Below are positions 7,443 through 15,224 of a DNA stretch of 64,000 bases, in pieces (the stretch's first letter is position 1; the number at the start of each line of letters is the position of its first letter). The notes below the pieces were generated by a model. It ran no database searches, was not told where the DNA came from, and saw nothing but the letters and a program-made list of their open reading frames with translations. Position numbers and translations under genes: made by a program. This DNA comes from Phycisphaeraceae bacterium (GTDB lineage Bacteria > Planctomycetota > Phycisphaerae > Phycisphaerales > Phycisphaeraceae), in NCBI GenBank assembly GCA_029260715.1, contig JAJDCS010000044.1, positions 1 to 64,000 of the forward strand, written 5' to 3'.

Positions 7443-7478
7443 GAAACGGGGCCTGACCCCGTTTCATTCCTGACACCT
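7443..7478. repeat. GGGGYC palindromic repeat, best copy
   Basis: aaacggggcctgaccccgtt is a near-perfect palindrome, followed by tcattcctgacacc. It lies in the gap between two island genes and could fold into a hairpin in the mRNA. Confidence 0.68.
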
Positions 7479-7493
7479 TTCCCGCCCCTATTC

Positions 7494-8279
7494 TTATCCC
7501 CCCGTAACAAGCTTTCCAGCCAGTTCATCATGAATTCGCTTAGTCCCCAAGGGAGTAATAAAGTATCGATTAGAGCGATCTTTAATAACTTGCTTACATT
7601 TTGGACCAATGAGTTTAATGAGAGTGTTTGTGATAGTTGGCGCCGCTTTGGCGACGGATTCTCCCAATTCGCCTCTACTCATGCCAGCTTCTCCCGAGTT
7701 ATGAAGCAAGATTAGAATTTCCTCCTCGGCAGAGCAATCAGTCCTTAAAACCACATGCCGCCCATCAAACGAAAGAACTGCAGGTACTTCGTATCGGATA
7801 ATTTCGCGAATCACACGACTCACTTCGCTCTGATCACCAGTCCAAAAGACACGCAGCAATTCCGCCATCACCCAACGAACATTCGCAATGACCAACCCTG
7901 CATCTAGTTCATTTGCGCTGTAATCAGGATCGATATGCACCGCCCCACGTTGTGAGCGAAACTTATAAATAGTCCGGAGCACTCTACAGAGATGTAAAGC
8001 TGTTCGACGGGGCGCGAAATTGTGAGAATTGCTGTTGTTTGAGTCTTCAATATATTTTAGGCATGGATCTACACCTTTCCGCATATTGAGAGTGCCTGAG
8101 TCAATGTGATAAATAAGCCTCGAAGCGATCTCTGCATACTGCCCACCATCTAATGTCGCCGGCTCCCAATCACATAGAACATACCGCCTCTCCTGCGAAA
8201 TGAACTCGTCAAGCAGTAGAGATGTCAACTGCTGATCGAGAGGCGGACATAGTTGCTTAATCAAATCTTCTTTATCCAA
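7494..8279 (-). CDS. Unknown accessory protein, HEPN-like plus C-terminal winged helix
   Basis: 261 residues. The middle has KFRSQRGAVHIDPDYSANE followed by a helix ending WVMAELLRVFW, a pattern (R..RG.vH...ys.n..da) I associate with HEPN-like accessory or abortive-infection proteins; R-x6-H is visible. The C-terminal 65 residues (EEILILLHNSG, GMSRGELGESV, TLIKLIGPKCKQV) look like a winged helix. Its ATG is only 3 nt after the stop of the upstream 147-residue gene, so the two form an operon. Codon use is AT-rich (hand count 19 G+C in 60 at 7561-7620). Confidence 0.6.
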   Translation of the reverse strand: MDKEDLIKQLCPPLDQQLTSLLLDEFISQERRYVLCDWEPATLDGGQYAEIASRLIYHIDSGTLNMRKGVDPCLKYIEDSNNSNSHNFAPRRTALHLCRVLRTIYKFRSQRGAVHIDPDYSANELDAGLVIANVRWVMAELLRVFWTGDQSEVSRVIREIIRYEVPAVLSFDGRHVVLRTDCSAEEEILILLHNSGEAGMSRGELGESVAKAAPTITNTLIKLIGPKCKQVIKDRSNRYFITPLGTKRIHDELAGKLVTGG

Positions 8280-8282
8280 AAT

Positions 8283-8726
8283 TTACCCCAGTTCCTTTTT
8301 TCCTTCTTCCGTAACGAAGAATTCTGAACCAACTTTCTCACAATGCCCCTTGGTAACGTTCTGATTGAGTGTATCCGCGGGATTGCTAATTTTCTTTTGG
8401 TGGTTATCTCGGAGTGCTTTGCTAACTTCAGCGGTCTTAATATTTTTGCGGCCATTCTTCCGGTGAAGCCATTCTGCAGTCGCAAGAAATCGTATAACCT
8501 GTGATTTACCCTTGGCTTTGTCATTGATAAATGAAGCTAATGCCCCGACTTTTGAGTCACCTTTTTCCTCTTTCTTTTCTGTTTTGTCAGTTGCATCCGC
8601 CGGGACATCTTTGGCCAAAGCAGCTAGATGGTCGATCAGGGCAGGAAGTTTTTTTTCTAAAAACTGATCCGAACCCTCATAATCTACTTCGACACTGCCA
8701 ACTTTGATCCTAATTTTAGCTGCCAT
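8283..8726 (-). CDS. Unknown protein, charged linker and winged-helix-like C-terminus
   Basis: 147 residues. The N-terminus (MAAKIRIKVGSVEVDYEGSDQF) is beta-rich, followed by a Lys/Glu/Asp linker (about 50-62) and a helical C-terminal domain ending with a short beta turn (VGSEFFVTEEGKKEL) like a winged helix. A strong AAAGGAGAC ribosome site precedes ATG 8726. It is the first gene of a tight operon with 7494-8279. The promoter must lie in the short gap between it and the groESL terminator. Function not recognised. Confidence 0.6.
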   Translation of the reverse strand: MAAKIRIKVGSVEVDYEGSDQFLEKKLPALIDHLAALAKDVPADATDKTEKKEEKGDSKVGALASFINDKAKGKSQVIRFLATAEWLHRKNGRKNIKTAEVSKALRDNHQKKISNPADTLNQNVTKGHCEKVGSEFFVTEEGKKELG

Positions 8727-8749
8727 ACTTTGTCTCCTTTAGACATTAA

Positions 8750-8784
8750 TTAAAAAGGCGGGACAGCGTTTCAGCCGTCCCGCC
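8750..8784 (-). terminator. Rho-independent terminator of the groESL operon
   Basis: On the minus strand, an 8-bp stem ggcgggac (8784-8777) / gtcccgcc (8764-8757) with a 12-nt loop is followed by TTTTTA. It lies about 60 nt past the groEL stop and separates the operon from the AT-rich island. Confidence 0.85.
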
Positions 8785-8842
8785 GTGTGCGGTTACTACG
8801 TTATGTGACCCGGCCCCGGGTGGTTCATCATGGCATTGTACC

Positions 8843-10471
8843 TTAGTACCCCATCTCATCCATGCCGCCGCCGGCTGGGGCTTTCTTCTTTTCCTTGATC
8901 TCACTGACGACGGCGTCGGTGGTGAGGAGCAGGCCCGCGATGCTGGCGGCGTTTTGCAGGGCGATGCGTTCGACCTTGGTGGGGACGATGACGCCTTGCT
9001 TGATCAGGTCGCCGTAGGTCTGGGTCAGGGCGTTGAAGCCGTAGTTGGCTTCGGTCTTACTTTCGACGTTGTTGGCGACCACGGAACCGTCCAGGCCGCA
9101 GTTGGCGGCGATCTGCTTGACCGGAGCGCTGACGGCACGGCGGACGATCTCGACGCCCAAACCTTCATCGCCGACCAGGCCTTCGATCTTGTCAAGGGCC
9201 TTGCGAGCCCGCAGCACGGCGACGCCGCCTCCGGGGAGGATGCCTTCCTGGACCGCGGCGCGGCAGGCGTGGACCGCATCTTCAACACGGGCCTTCTTCT
9301 CTTTCATCTCGGATTCGGTCGCAGCGCCGACGTTGATCTGTGCGACGCCGCCGGCGAGCTTGGCCAGGCGTTCCTGGAGCTTCTCGATGTCGTAGTCGCT
9401 GGTGGTCCGCTCGATCTGGGCCTTGATGGCTTCGATCCGGCCCTTGATGCCGCTGGTCTTGCCGGCGCCTTCGATGATCGTCGTGGTGTCCTTGTCGATG
9501 ATCAGCTTCTTGGCCCGGCCAAGGTCGGTAAGCTCGAGCTTCTCGACGTCGATCCCGAGCTCTTCCATGATGGCCCGGCCGCCGGTGAGGGTGGCGATGT
9601 CTTCGAGCATCTCCTTACGCCGATCGCCAAAGCCCGGGGCCTTGACAGCCACGACCTTCAGGACGCCGCGGAGCTTGTTGACGACCAGGGTCGCCAGGGC
9701 TTCGCCGTCGATGTCTTCGGCGACGATGAGCAGTGCCTTGCCGCTTTCAGCGATCTTCCCGAGGATGGGGATCAGGTCCTTGGCGCTGCTGATCTTCTTC
9801 TCGTGGATCAGGACGTAGGCGTCTTCGAGGACGGCGAGCATGTCGGTCGTGTCGGTGACGAAGTGCGGGGAGAGGTAGCCCTTGTCGAACTGCATGCCCT
9901 CGACGAGCTCGACGTGGGTGTCAAGCGACTGGCCCTCTTCGACGGTGATGACGCCGTCCTTGCCGACCTTGTCCATGGCCTCTGCGATGATGTCGCCGAT
10001 CTGGGCGTCCTGGTTGGCGCTGCAGGTGCCGACCTGTGCGACCTCCTTGGAGTTGCTGATCTTCTTACTGGTCTTGTGCAGCTGGGCGACCAGCGACTCG
10101 ACGGCCTTGTCGATGCCGCGGCGGACCTGGTTGGCGTTAGCGCCGGCGGTGATGTTCTTCAGGCCCTCGGTGAAGATGGCCTCTGCGTAGATGGTGGCGG
10201 TGGTGGTGCCGTCGCCGGCGTCCTTGGAAGACTTGGAAGCGACTTCCTTGACCATCTGGGCGCCGATATTTTCGATGGCGTCGTCGATCTCGATTTCCTT
10301 GGCGACGGTGACGCCGTCCTTGGTGACGGTCGGGCTGCCGTAGGACTTTTCGAGGACGACGACCCGGCCGGACGGGCCGAGCGTGACCTTGACAGCCTTG
10401 GCGAGCTTGGCGACGCCGCGGCGTATGGCCTCGCGCGCCTCGTTGTCGAATGTGATTGTTTTAGCGGGCAT
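8843..10471 (-). CDS. groEL: Chaperonin GroEL
   Basis: 542 residues, full length for the 60-kDa chaperonin that folds proteins inside a double ring capped by GroES. Characteristic stretches: [23 protein letters not shown] (ATP site), [15 protein letters not shown] and [13 protein letters not shown]. The C-terminus is GGGMDEMGY rather than a long GGM repeat. AAGGA precedes the ATG at 10471. It is last in a groES - 74-residue gene - groEL operon ended by the hairpin at 8750-8784. No CIRCE element was seen in front of groES or groEL. Confidence 0.98.
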   Translation of the reverse strand: MPAKTITFDNEAREAIRRGVAKLAKAVKVTLGPSGRVVVLEKSYGSPTVTKDGVTVAKEIEIDDAIENIGAQMVKEVASKSSKDAGDGTTTATIYAEAIFTEGLKNITAGANANQVRRGIDKAVESLVAQLHKTSKKISNSKEVAQVGTCSANQDAQIGDIIAEAMDKVGKDGVITVEEGQSLDTHVELVEGMQFDKGYLSPHFVTDTTDMLAVLEDAYVLIHEKKISSAKDLIPILGKIAESGKALLIVAEDIDGEALATLVVNKLRGVLKVVAVKAPGFGDRRKEMLEDIATLTGGRAIMEELGIDVEKLELTDLGRAKKLIIDKDTTTIIEGAGKTSGIKGRIEAIKAQIERTTSDYDIEKLQERLAKLAGGVAQINVGAATESEMKEKKARVEDAVHACRAAVQEGILPGGGVAVLRARKALDKIEGLVGDEGLGVEIVRRAVSAPVKQIAANCGLDGSVVANNVESKTEANYGFNALTQTYGDLIKQGVIVPTKVERIALQNAASIAGLLLTTDAVVSEIKEKKKAPAGGGMDEMGY

Positions 10472-10481
10472 GGGTGGTTCC

Positions 10482-10516
10482 TTGGTGGTTGGTGTTTCGT
10501 GGTTGGTGGTTGGTTA
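10482..10516. repeat. Heptanucleotide repeat array, groEL leader
   Basis: Five consecutive 7-mers on the plus strand: ttggtgg, ttggtgt, ttcgtgg, ttggtgg, ttggtta. They fill the gap between the 74-residue gene and groEL and include that gene's stop codon. The mRNA carries the A/C-rich complement. Confidence 0.7.
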
Positions 10517-10738
10517 CGAACATGAACGATGGCGTTTGTTAGATGCATTGAAATAATCATTCAAACGTCCAAAATCCGTTTCGTACATCCTCCAGCCTTG
10601 ATCCTGCCTGAAGGGTATTTCCAACTCTCTGAGTGCTGAGACAACCTTTGTCTCAGTGATTGTTATGTTGCCATAAGGCTTCATTTGAAGAATCTCAATT
10701 GCTTCCTGGAGATTCCAGAATCGTAAGTCATTCGACAT
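10514..10738 (-). CDS. Small protein inserted between groES and groEL, unknown
   Basis: 74 residues, AT-rich compared with groES and groEL. A very strong AAGGAGG site 8-9 nt upstream of ATG 10738 supports translation. The sequence (WNLQEAIEILQM, ITETKVVSALREL, GWRMYETDFGRLNDYF) resembles a small helix-turn-helix or MerR/excisionase-like fold, but this is weak. It has 27 bp to the groES stop and 42 bp to the groEL start, so it must be cotranscribed. It could regulate the operon or be a passenger. Confidence 0.65.
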   Translation of the reverse strand: MSNDLRFWNLQEAIEILQMKPYGNITITETKVVSALRELEIPFRQDQGWRMYETDFGRLNDYFNASNKRHRSCS

Positions 10739-10765
10739 AGTGTGACCTCCTTGTCACTTGTGGGT

Positions 10766-11053
10766 TTACTCCACCACGGCGAGGACTTCGTCTTCGCCCA
10801 TGACCAGGTACTCTTCGCCGTCGAGCTTGAGTTCGGTGCCGCCCCACTTGCTGAGGATGATGGTGTCGCCCTTCTTGACGCTGGGCTTGGCGCGGTCGCC
10901 GTTATCCAGGACCTTGCCTTCGCCGACGGCGATGACCTTGGCCTGCTGGGGCTTTTCCTTGGCGCTTTCGGGGAGGAAAATGCCGCTGGTGGTCTTGGTC
11001 TCTGCTTCGAGGCGCTTGACCAGGATCTTGTCTCCGAGGGGTCGGATCTTCAT
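10766..11053 (-). CDS. groES: Co-chaperonin GroES
   Basis: 95 residues, normal length. KIRPLGDKILVKRLEAE at the N-terminus, the mobile-loop region (TTSGIFLPESAKEKP), GKVLDNGDR and the C-terminal GEEYLVMGEDEVLAVVE are all family hallmarks. It caps GroEL. Start ATG 11053 with GGAG upstream. The leader consists of heptamer repeats (11070-11148). Confidence 0.98.
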   Translation of the reverse strand: MKIRPLGDKILVKRLEAETKTTSGIFLPESAKEKPQQAKVIAVGEGKVLDNGDRAKPSVKKGDTIILSKWGGTELKLDGEEYLVMGEDEVLAVVE

Positions 11054-11069
11054 GTCGATACTCCGTGTG

Positions 11070-11111
11070 GGTTGGTGGTTGGTGTTTAGGGTTTGGGGGT
11101 TAGGGTTTGGA
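11070..11111. repeat. Heptanucleotide repeat array 1, groES leader
   Basis: Six consecutive 7-mers on the plus strand: ggttggt, ggttggt, gtttagg, gtttggg, ggttagg, gtttgga. Period seven is exact although the units drift. It lies directly upstream of the groES ribosome site. Confidence 0.75.
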
Positions 11112-11120
11112 TTGTTTTTC

Positions 11121-11148
11121 TAATGGCTAATGGCTAACGGCTAATGGC
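11121..11148. repeat. Heptanucleotide repeat array 2, groES leader
   Basis: Four tandem 7-mers: taatggc, taatggc, taacggc, taatggc. They lie between the stop of the receiver-like gene (11154) and array 1. Confidence 0.8.
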
Positions 11149-11153
11149 CTCTT

Positions 11154-11702
11154 TCAATTCCTCGGCCACGTCCCTTCGTATTGGCGGTCGATGAGTCGGC
11201 GGATCACGTCGAGCATGACCTCCAGATCGCTTGGGCGGTTGATGACGGAGAACGCGCCGAGGCGCAGGGCCTCGTTGAGGAACCGCTGGGCCTGGATGCG
11301 TGCGATGGCCCGGCTGTTGACGACGACGATCGGCGGGCGGGTTGGCAGACGCTTGAGCACCTCCAGGACCCAAAGCCCCCCCGCTTCGCCTACGGCACCG
11401 GACCCACTGCCGGCCAATCCGGGGGCTCCGGGGGCGCTTCCGGGGACGCTTCCGGGGGCGGGGGAACCGGGGGTGGCGGTTTCGTCGTTTTGCGGGGTTG
11501 CCAGGTCGATCAAGGCGGCGTGGATCTGAAGGTCATTGACCATCGCCACCGCCTCCTGCCCGGTCCGCGCGACATAGGCCCGCACCCCCTGGGGCTGAAG
11601 CAGCCGGGGCAGTTGCCGGGTCCAGTGCCCAGCCGAATGCTGGCGGTCCTCGGTCAGCAGCACGTTGAACCGGCTGGCGGGTTGGTGGTGGGTGGTATTC
11701 AT
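11154..11702 (-). CDS. Receiver-like protein with Pro/Gly-rich insert
   Basis: 182 residues. The order FNVLLTEDR (beta-1 acidic site), AALIDLATP (candidate phospho-Asp), PPIVVVNSRA (beta-4) and AFSVINRPSDLEVML (beta-5 with Arg where Lys is usual) follows a response-regulator receiver, but the pattern is diverged. An insert of about 35 residues after beta-3 (PGSPAPGSVPGSAPGAPG and onward) is simple sequence built from GGGGGC-type units. No output domain. The start at 11702 lies in another G/T-rich heptamer-like stretch. It is upstream of groES on the same strand. Confidence 0.55.
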   Translation of the reverse strand: MNTTHHQPASRFNVLLTEDRQHSAGHWTRQLPRLLQPQGVRAYVARTGQEAVAMVNDLQIHAALIDLATPQNDETATPGSPAPGSVPGSAPGAPGLAGSGSGAVGEAGGLWVLEVLKRLPTRPPIVVVNSRAIARIQAQRFLNEALRLGAFSVINRPSDLEVMLDVIRRLIDRQYEGTWPRN

Positions 11703-12025
11703 GACGGACTCTTTTAGGCAGACAGACGCTCCCCGTGGATCTCCCGCAGGTATATAGATAGTTGCAACGGCGGTGCCAGCGGCCGGAAAGGGTGGGTTGA
11801 TACAAGATGTGTACTAAAAGGGGTTTACGGGCCTGAGAGTATGGCCAGATGTCCGCCTGACCTGCCGGGAGAGGTCCTGAGGGTATCTATATGGTGTCGA
11901 ATTGGCAGGCTTCAGTGCGATGAGATTCTTCGAAAGGCTGGATTATTGATCGCTTGATGAAAATTGGCGCTCCAGTGATCCGAACATATCCTTTACAGGA
12001 GTCCCTTCACCTCGCCGGGTCAATC

Positions 12026-13573
12026 ATGTCACACGAAGTCCTCGCATCTTGGATATTCGGATCGATTCTCCTTGTTTTCATGTTCGTGGCCTACTTCATC
12101 ACACCGAACATGACACCCGACCAACGTCGGATCATGCGCTTCGTCGCTTCCATATTGGCGGGTTTGTTTGGCGGATTCATCACAGGATTTATCGTTGTAA
12201 AGATAGATGGTCAGATACCAGTCATTGGAAAACTTGCGGTTCAGGCGGGTGGTGGCATGGCTCTGTTCGCACTGGTCTGGTTTACCTGGCAGGCAACTAT
12301 TCCACACGAGGGAGCAGCTGATTCCAAAACGCTAAAGAAGATAGTAGACCATTACAGCCGCAATGAGACGCAACTTCAACAGACTATTGAAGAACGTGAC
12401 GCAAGGATTCAGACGCTATCTTCAGCCTTGAACCGTATTCAGAAAGAAGCAAAGGCCGGTGATCAACAATCCAAAACCGCTCTAAATGAGGCGCGGTCTT
12501 CGGGCGACACAGACAAACTACAAGCCGCACTCATCTCTGTCGCGGATCAGCAAGAAGCGCATATCGAAGCTGGTACGGCAGACTACATACAGCTATGCCG
12601 AGAGATCGCAGAGATTGCATTCCTGCGCGGCGATATTGATGAGGCAAAGAAACGCCTTGAAGTCATCCTCAAGATTGAACCGGACGATCTGGATGCCATC
12701 AATCGTATGGGCGGCATTCATTTACTTCGCGGCGAGTTGAATAGTGCGGAGCAAGCCTATCTGCGTATGGGCGAACTAGCTGACGAGGACCTAACAGCAA
12801 AAGCGGCTAGCTACGGAAATCTCGGGCTGATATACCGCAAGTTTGGTGATCTTACTCAAGCCGAGAAATTACACCGCAAAGCTATTGAGATCTACGAAAA
12901 ACTGGGAGCACTCGAAGGTCTATCTCGTCAATACGGCAATCTGGGGCTGATCCATCAGACCCGTGGCGAACTCCGTGAAGCTGAAATCCTCCATAAAAAA
13001 GCACTTGAGATTAACAAAAAGACTCATCGACATATTGGTCTTGCCAGTGAATATGGCAACCTCGGGCTGATCTACCGAAAACGTGGAGACCTAGACAACG
13101 CCGAAGAAATGCATAAAAAGTCGCTTGAGATTGATACGAAACTTGGGAGACTCGAAGGTATAGTCAACTCCTACGGAAACCTGGGACTGATATATCAAGA
13201 GCGAGGCGACCTCGACCAAGCCGAAACCATGTACCAAAAATCTCTCGAGATTGAAAATAGACTCGGTCGCCAAGAAGGGATAGCAAATGCCTATGGCAAC
13301 CTTGGTGTAATCAATCATAGCAGAAACAACCTTGGTAAAGCCGAAGAGATGTTTCAAAGATCCCTGAGTATAAATAAGAATATCGGACGACTTGAGAGCC
13401 AAGCCAATCAGTACTGCAACCTTGGTAGGATTGCTTCTATTAGCGGAGACTCAGTAAAAGCTCTTGAACTGTGGACAAATGCTCTCGACCTGTACAAGCA
13501 GATCGGAGTACCGCACAAGGTTGAGAGGGTGCAACGGTGGATTGACAGTTCGCCGAACGAGAACGCGGAGTAA
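12026..13573 (+). CDS. Membrane-anchored TPR repeat protein
   Basis: 515 residues from ATG 12026; a longer frame starts at 11954-11957, and neither start has a clear ribosome site. Three hydrophobic spans at the N-terminus (about residues 5-24, 38-58 and 70-89) are followed by a coiled-coil-like stretch (QLQQTIEERDARIQTLSSAL). From about residue 185 there are TPRs, including at least six 40-residue repeats of the kinesin-light-chain type (YGNLGLIYRKRGDLDNAEEM...). Moderate GC. TPRs here suggest a cytoplasmic protein-binding platform; no catalytic domain. Neighbours give no hint of partner. Confidence 0.75.
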   Translation: MSHEVLASWIFGSILLVFMFVAYFITPNMTPDQRRIMRFVASILAGLFGGFITGFIVVKIDGQIPVIGKLAVQAGGGMALFALVWFTWQATIPHEGAADSKTLKKIVDHYSRNETQLQQTIEERDARIQTLSSALNRIQKEAKAGDQQSKTALNEARSSGDTDKLQAALISVADQQEAHIEAGTADYIQLCREIAEIAFLRGDIDEAKKRLEVILKIEPDDLDAINRMGGIHLLRGELNSAEQAYLRMGELADEDLTAKAASYGNLGLIYRKFGDLTQAEKLHRKAIEIYEKLGALEGLSRQYGNLGLIHQTRGELREAEILHKKALEINKKTHRHIGLASEYGNLGLIYRKRGDLDNAEEMHKKSLEIDTKLGRLEGIVNSYGNLGLIYQERGDLDQAETMYQKSLEIENRLGRQEGIANAYGNLGVINHSRNNLGKAEEMFQRSLSINKNIGRLESQANQYCNLGRIASISGDSVKALELWTNALDLYKQIGVPHKVERVQRWIDSSPNENAE

Positions 13574-13610
13574 GCCGTGACCACTCCGGGCACCCCGTCC
13601 AAGGCCGGGG

Positions 13611-15084
13611 CTATGTGTCGAAGCGCCAATCTGCCACCGTCGCGACCACGATGTCGAGCATCTTTTCGAGGGTTTCGTGATCCATGGCGGGGGCGGGCAT
13701 TAGGACGAGGGTGTTGCCGAGGGGGCGGATGATCAATCCTTGGGGGAGCATAGCATTACAGAGCTGGGCGCCTGCGCGGCGGGCGAAATCGAAAGAATCC
13801 GGCCCGGAATCACTTTGGCGGGCTTTGCCTAGTTCGATGCCGACCATCAGGCCGCGCTGGCGGATGTCTGAGACGAATGGGTGGTCACGGAGGGCGACGA
13901 GCTTGTCTTGGATGAGTTGGGCGCTCTGGTTGATGTGGTCTAAGAGGTTGTTTTCGTCGAAAAGCTTGAGGGAGGCGATGGCGGCGGCGCAGGCGAGGGG
14001 GTTGCCGGTGTAGGTGTGGCCGTGGTAGAGGGTTTTGGGCGGGCGTTCGTCGGGTTCGCTGGTGAAGGCCTGCTCTATGGCATCGGTGGTGATGGTGGCG
14101 GCGAGAGGGAGGTATCCGCCGGTGATGCCCTTGGCGAGGCAGAGGATGTCGGGGGTGACTTGGTCGTGGCCGCAGGCTAAAAGCTTGCCGGTTCGGCCGA
14201 AGCCGGTGGCGACCTCGTCGGCGATCAGGAGGACGTCGTGTTTTTTGGCGAGGTCCGCGACACCTTTCACGAAGCCTGGGGGCTGGCAGATCATCCCGGC
14301 TGCGCCCTGCATGACCGGCTCGATGACGATGGCGGCGGTCTGGTCGGCCTGGGCGGTGAGCAGGTTGTCGAGGGCGGTGAGGCAGTGAGACATCAGGGCG
14401 GTGTTGAGCTCGGGATCTTCACTGGGAAAGACATACGATGAAACATCACTTGCCGTCCCACCCGCAGGAGCGGGTGGGCTTGGGAGGATGTGGTGGGCGC
14501 GTGCGGCGTCGGGGGCGGGGAATGTTTTGACGTCGAAGACCATGGAGACGAAGGGCTTGTGGAAGAGTTCTGAGTAGCCGACGGACATGCTGGCGGTGGT
14601 GTCGCCGTGGTACGCGCCGGCGAGGCCGATGAACTTATTTTTCTGTGGCTTGCCGGTGTGGTGCCAGTAGCCGACCGCCATCTTGAATGCGACCTCCACC
14701 GCGGTCGCGCCGGCGTCTGAGTAGAAGACTGTGGTTAGGGGCTGGGGATTGGGGATCAGGCGCAAGGCATGCGTTGACGCGGTCGCAGAGCATGGCGGCG
14801 AACTCGATGCTCGGGGGTGAAGCGAGGCCGAGGAGGGTCGTGTGGGCGACCTTGTCGAGTTGATCGCGGATGGCCTGGTCGATCTGGGGGACGCGGTGGC
14901 CGTGGACGTTGCACCAGAGGCTGGAGACGCCGTCGATGTAGCGTTTGCCGGCGGTGTCGATGAGGTAAAAGCCCTGGGCCCGGTCGATGACCAGCGGGGG
15001 CTGGGCTCGCCACTGCCGCATGGGGGTGAACGGGTGCCAGACGTGGCTGTGGTCGAGTTTGGCAAGCCGTTTGGGGTCGGTCAT
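13611..15084 (-). pseudogene. bioA: bioA, adenosylmethionine-8-amino-7-oxononanoate aminotransferase, frameshifted
   Basis: BioA makes 7,8-diaminopelargonate in biotin synthesis using PLP. The N-terminal part (from ATG 15084, [12 protein letters not shown]) and the rest ([46 protein letters not shown] with the PLP Lys, HTYTGNPLACAAA) are in different frames. The switch falls at a direct 7-bp duplication, tggggat at 14743-14749 and 14750-14756. Dropping one unit gives a continuous [21 protein letters not shown]-like junction. Everything else looks intact, so this is a recent lesion, a slippage site, or a sequencing error. No other bio genes nearby. Confidence 0.85.
14733..14760. repeat. Heptanucleotide array inside bioA
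   Basis: Four exact-period 7-mers on the plus strand: ggttagg, ggctggg, gattggg, gatcagg. ggttagg is identical to a unit in the groES leader array (11098-11104). The reading frame of bioA breaks here. Confidence 0.7.
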
Positions 15085-15224
15085 TGTGGGTCAGGATAGC
15101 GGTCACGGGGCCTAAGTCCACGGCAGGCGGGGTGGTTGGTGTTCACAGCGGCGGGTCTTATACTGTCTGGACTATTCGGGACCGCCCGAATACCTGACAA
15201 CTAGCGGACGAAGGAGGCCATTCG

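Noticed and set aside
8954-10525. 523-codon open frame antisense to groEL
   Set aside because: It mirrors groEL codon structure (Asp/Leu/Val-rich) and has no ribosome site; groEL is certain.
11086-11111. Telomere-like TTTAGGG sequence
   Set aside because: Units drift and are part of the exact period-7 array; there is no linear end here.
11054-11153. CIRCE/HrcA operator before groES
   Set aside because: No ttagcactc-N9-gagtgctaa or close match is visible on either strand.
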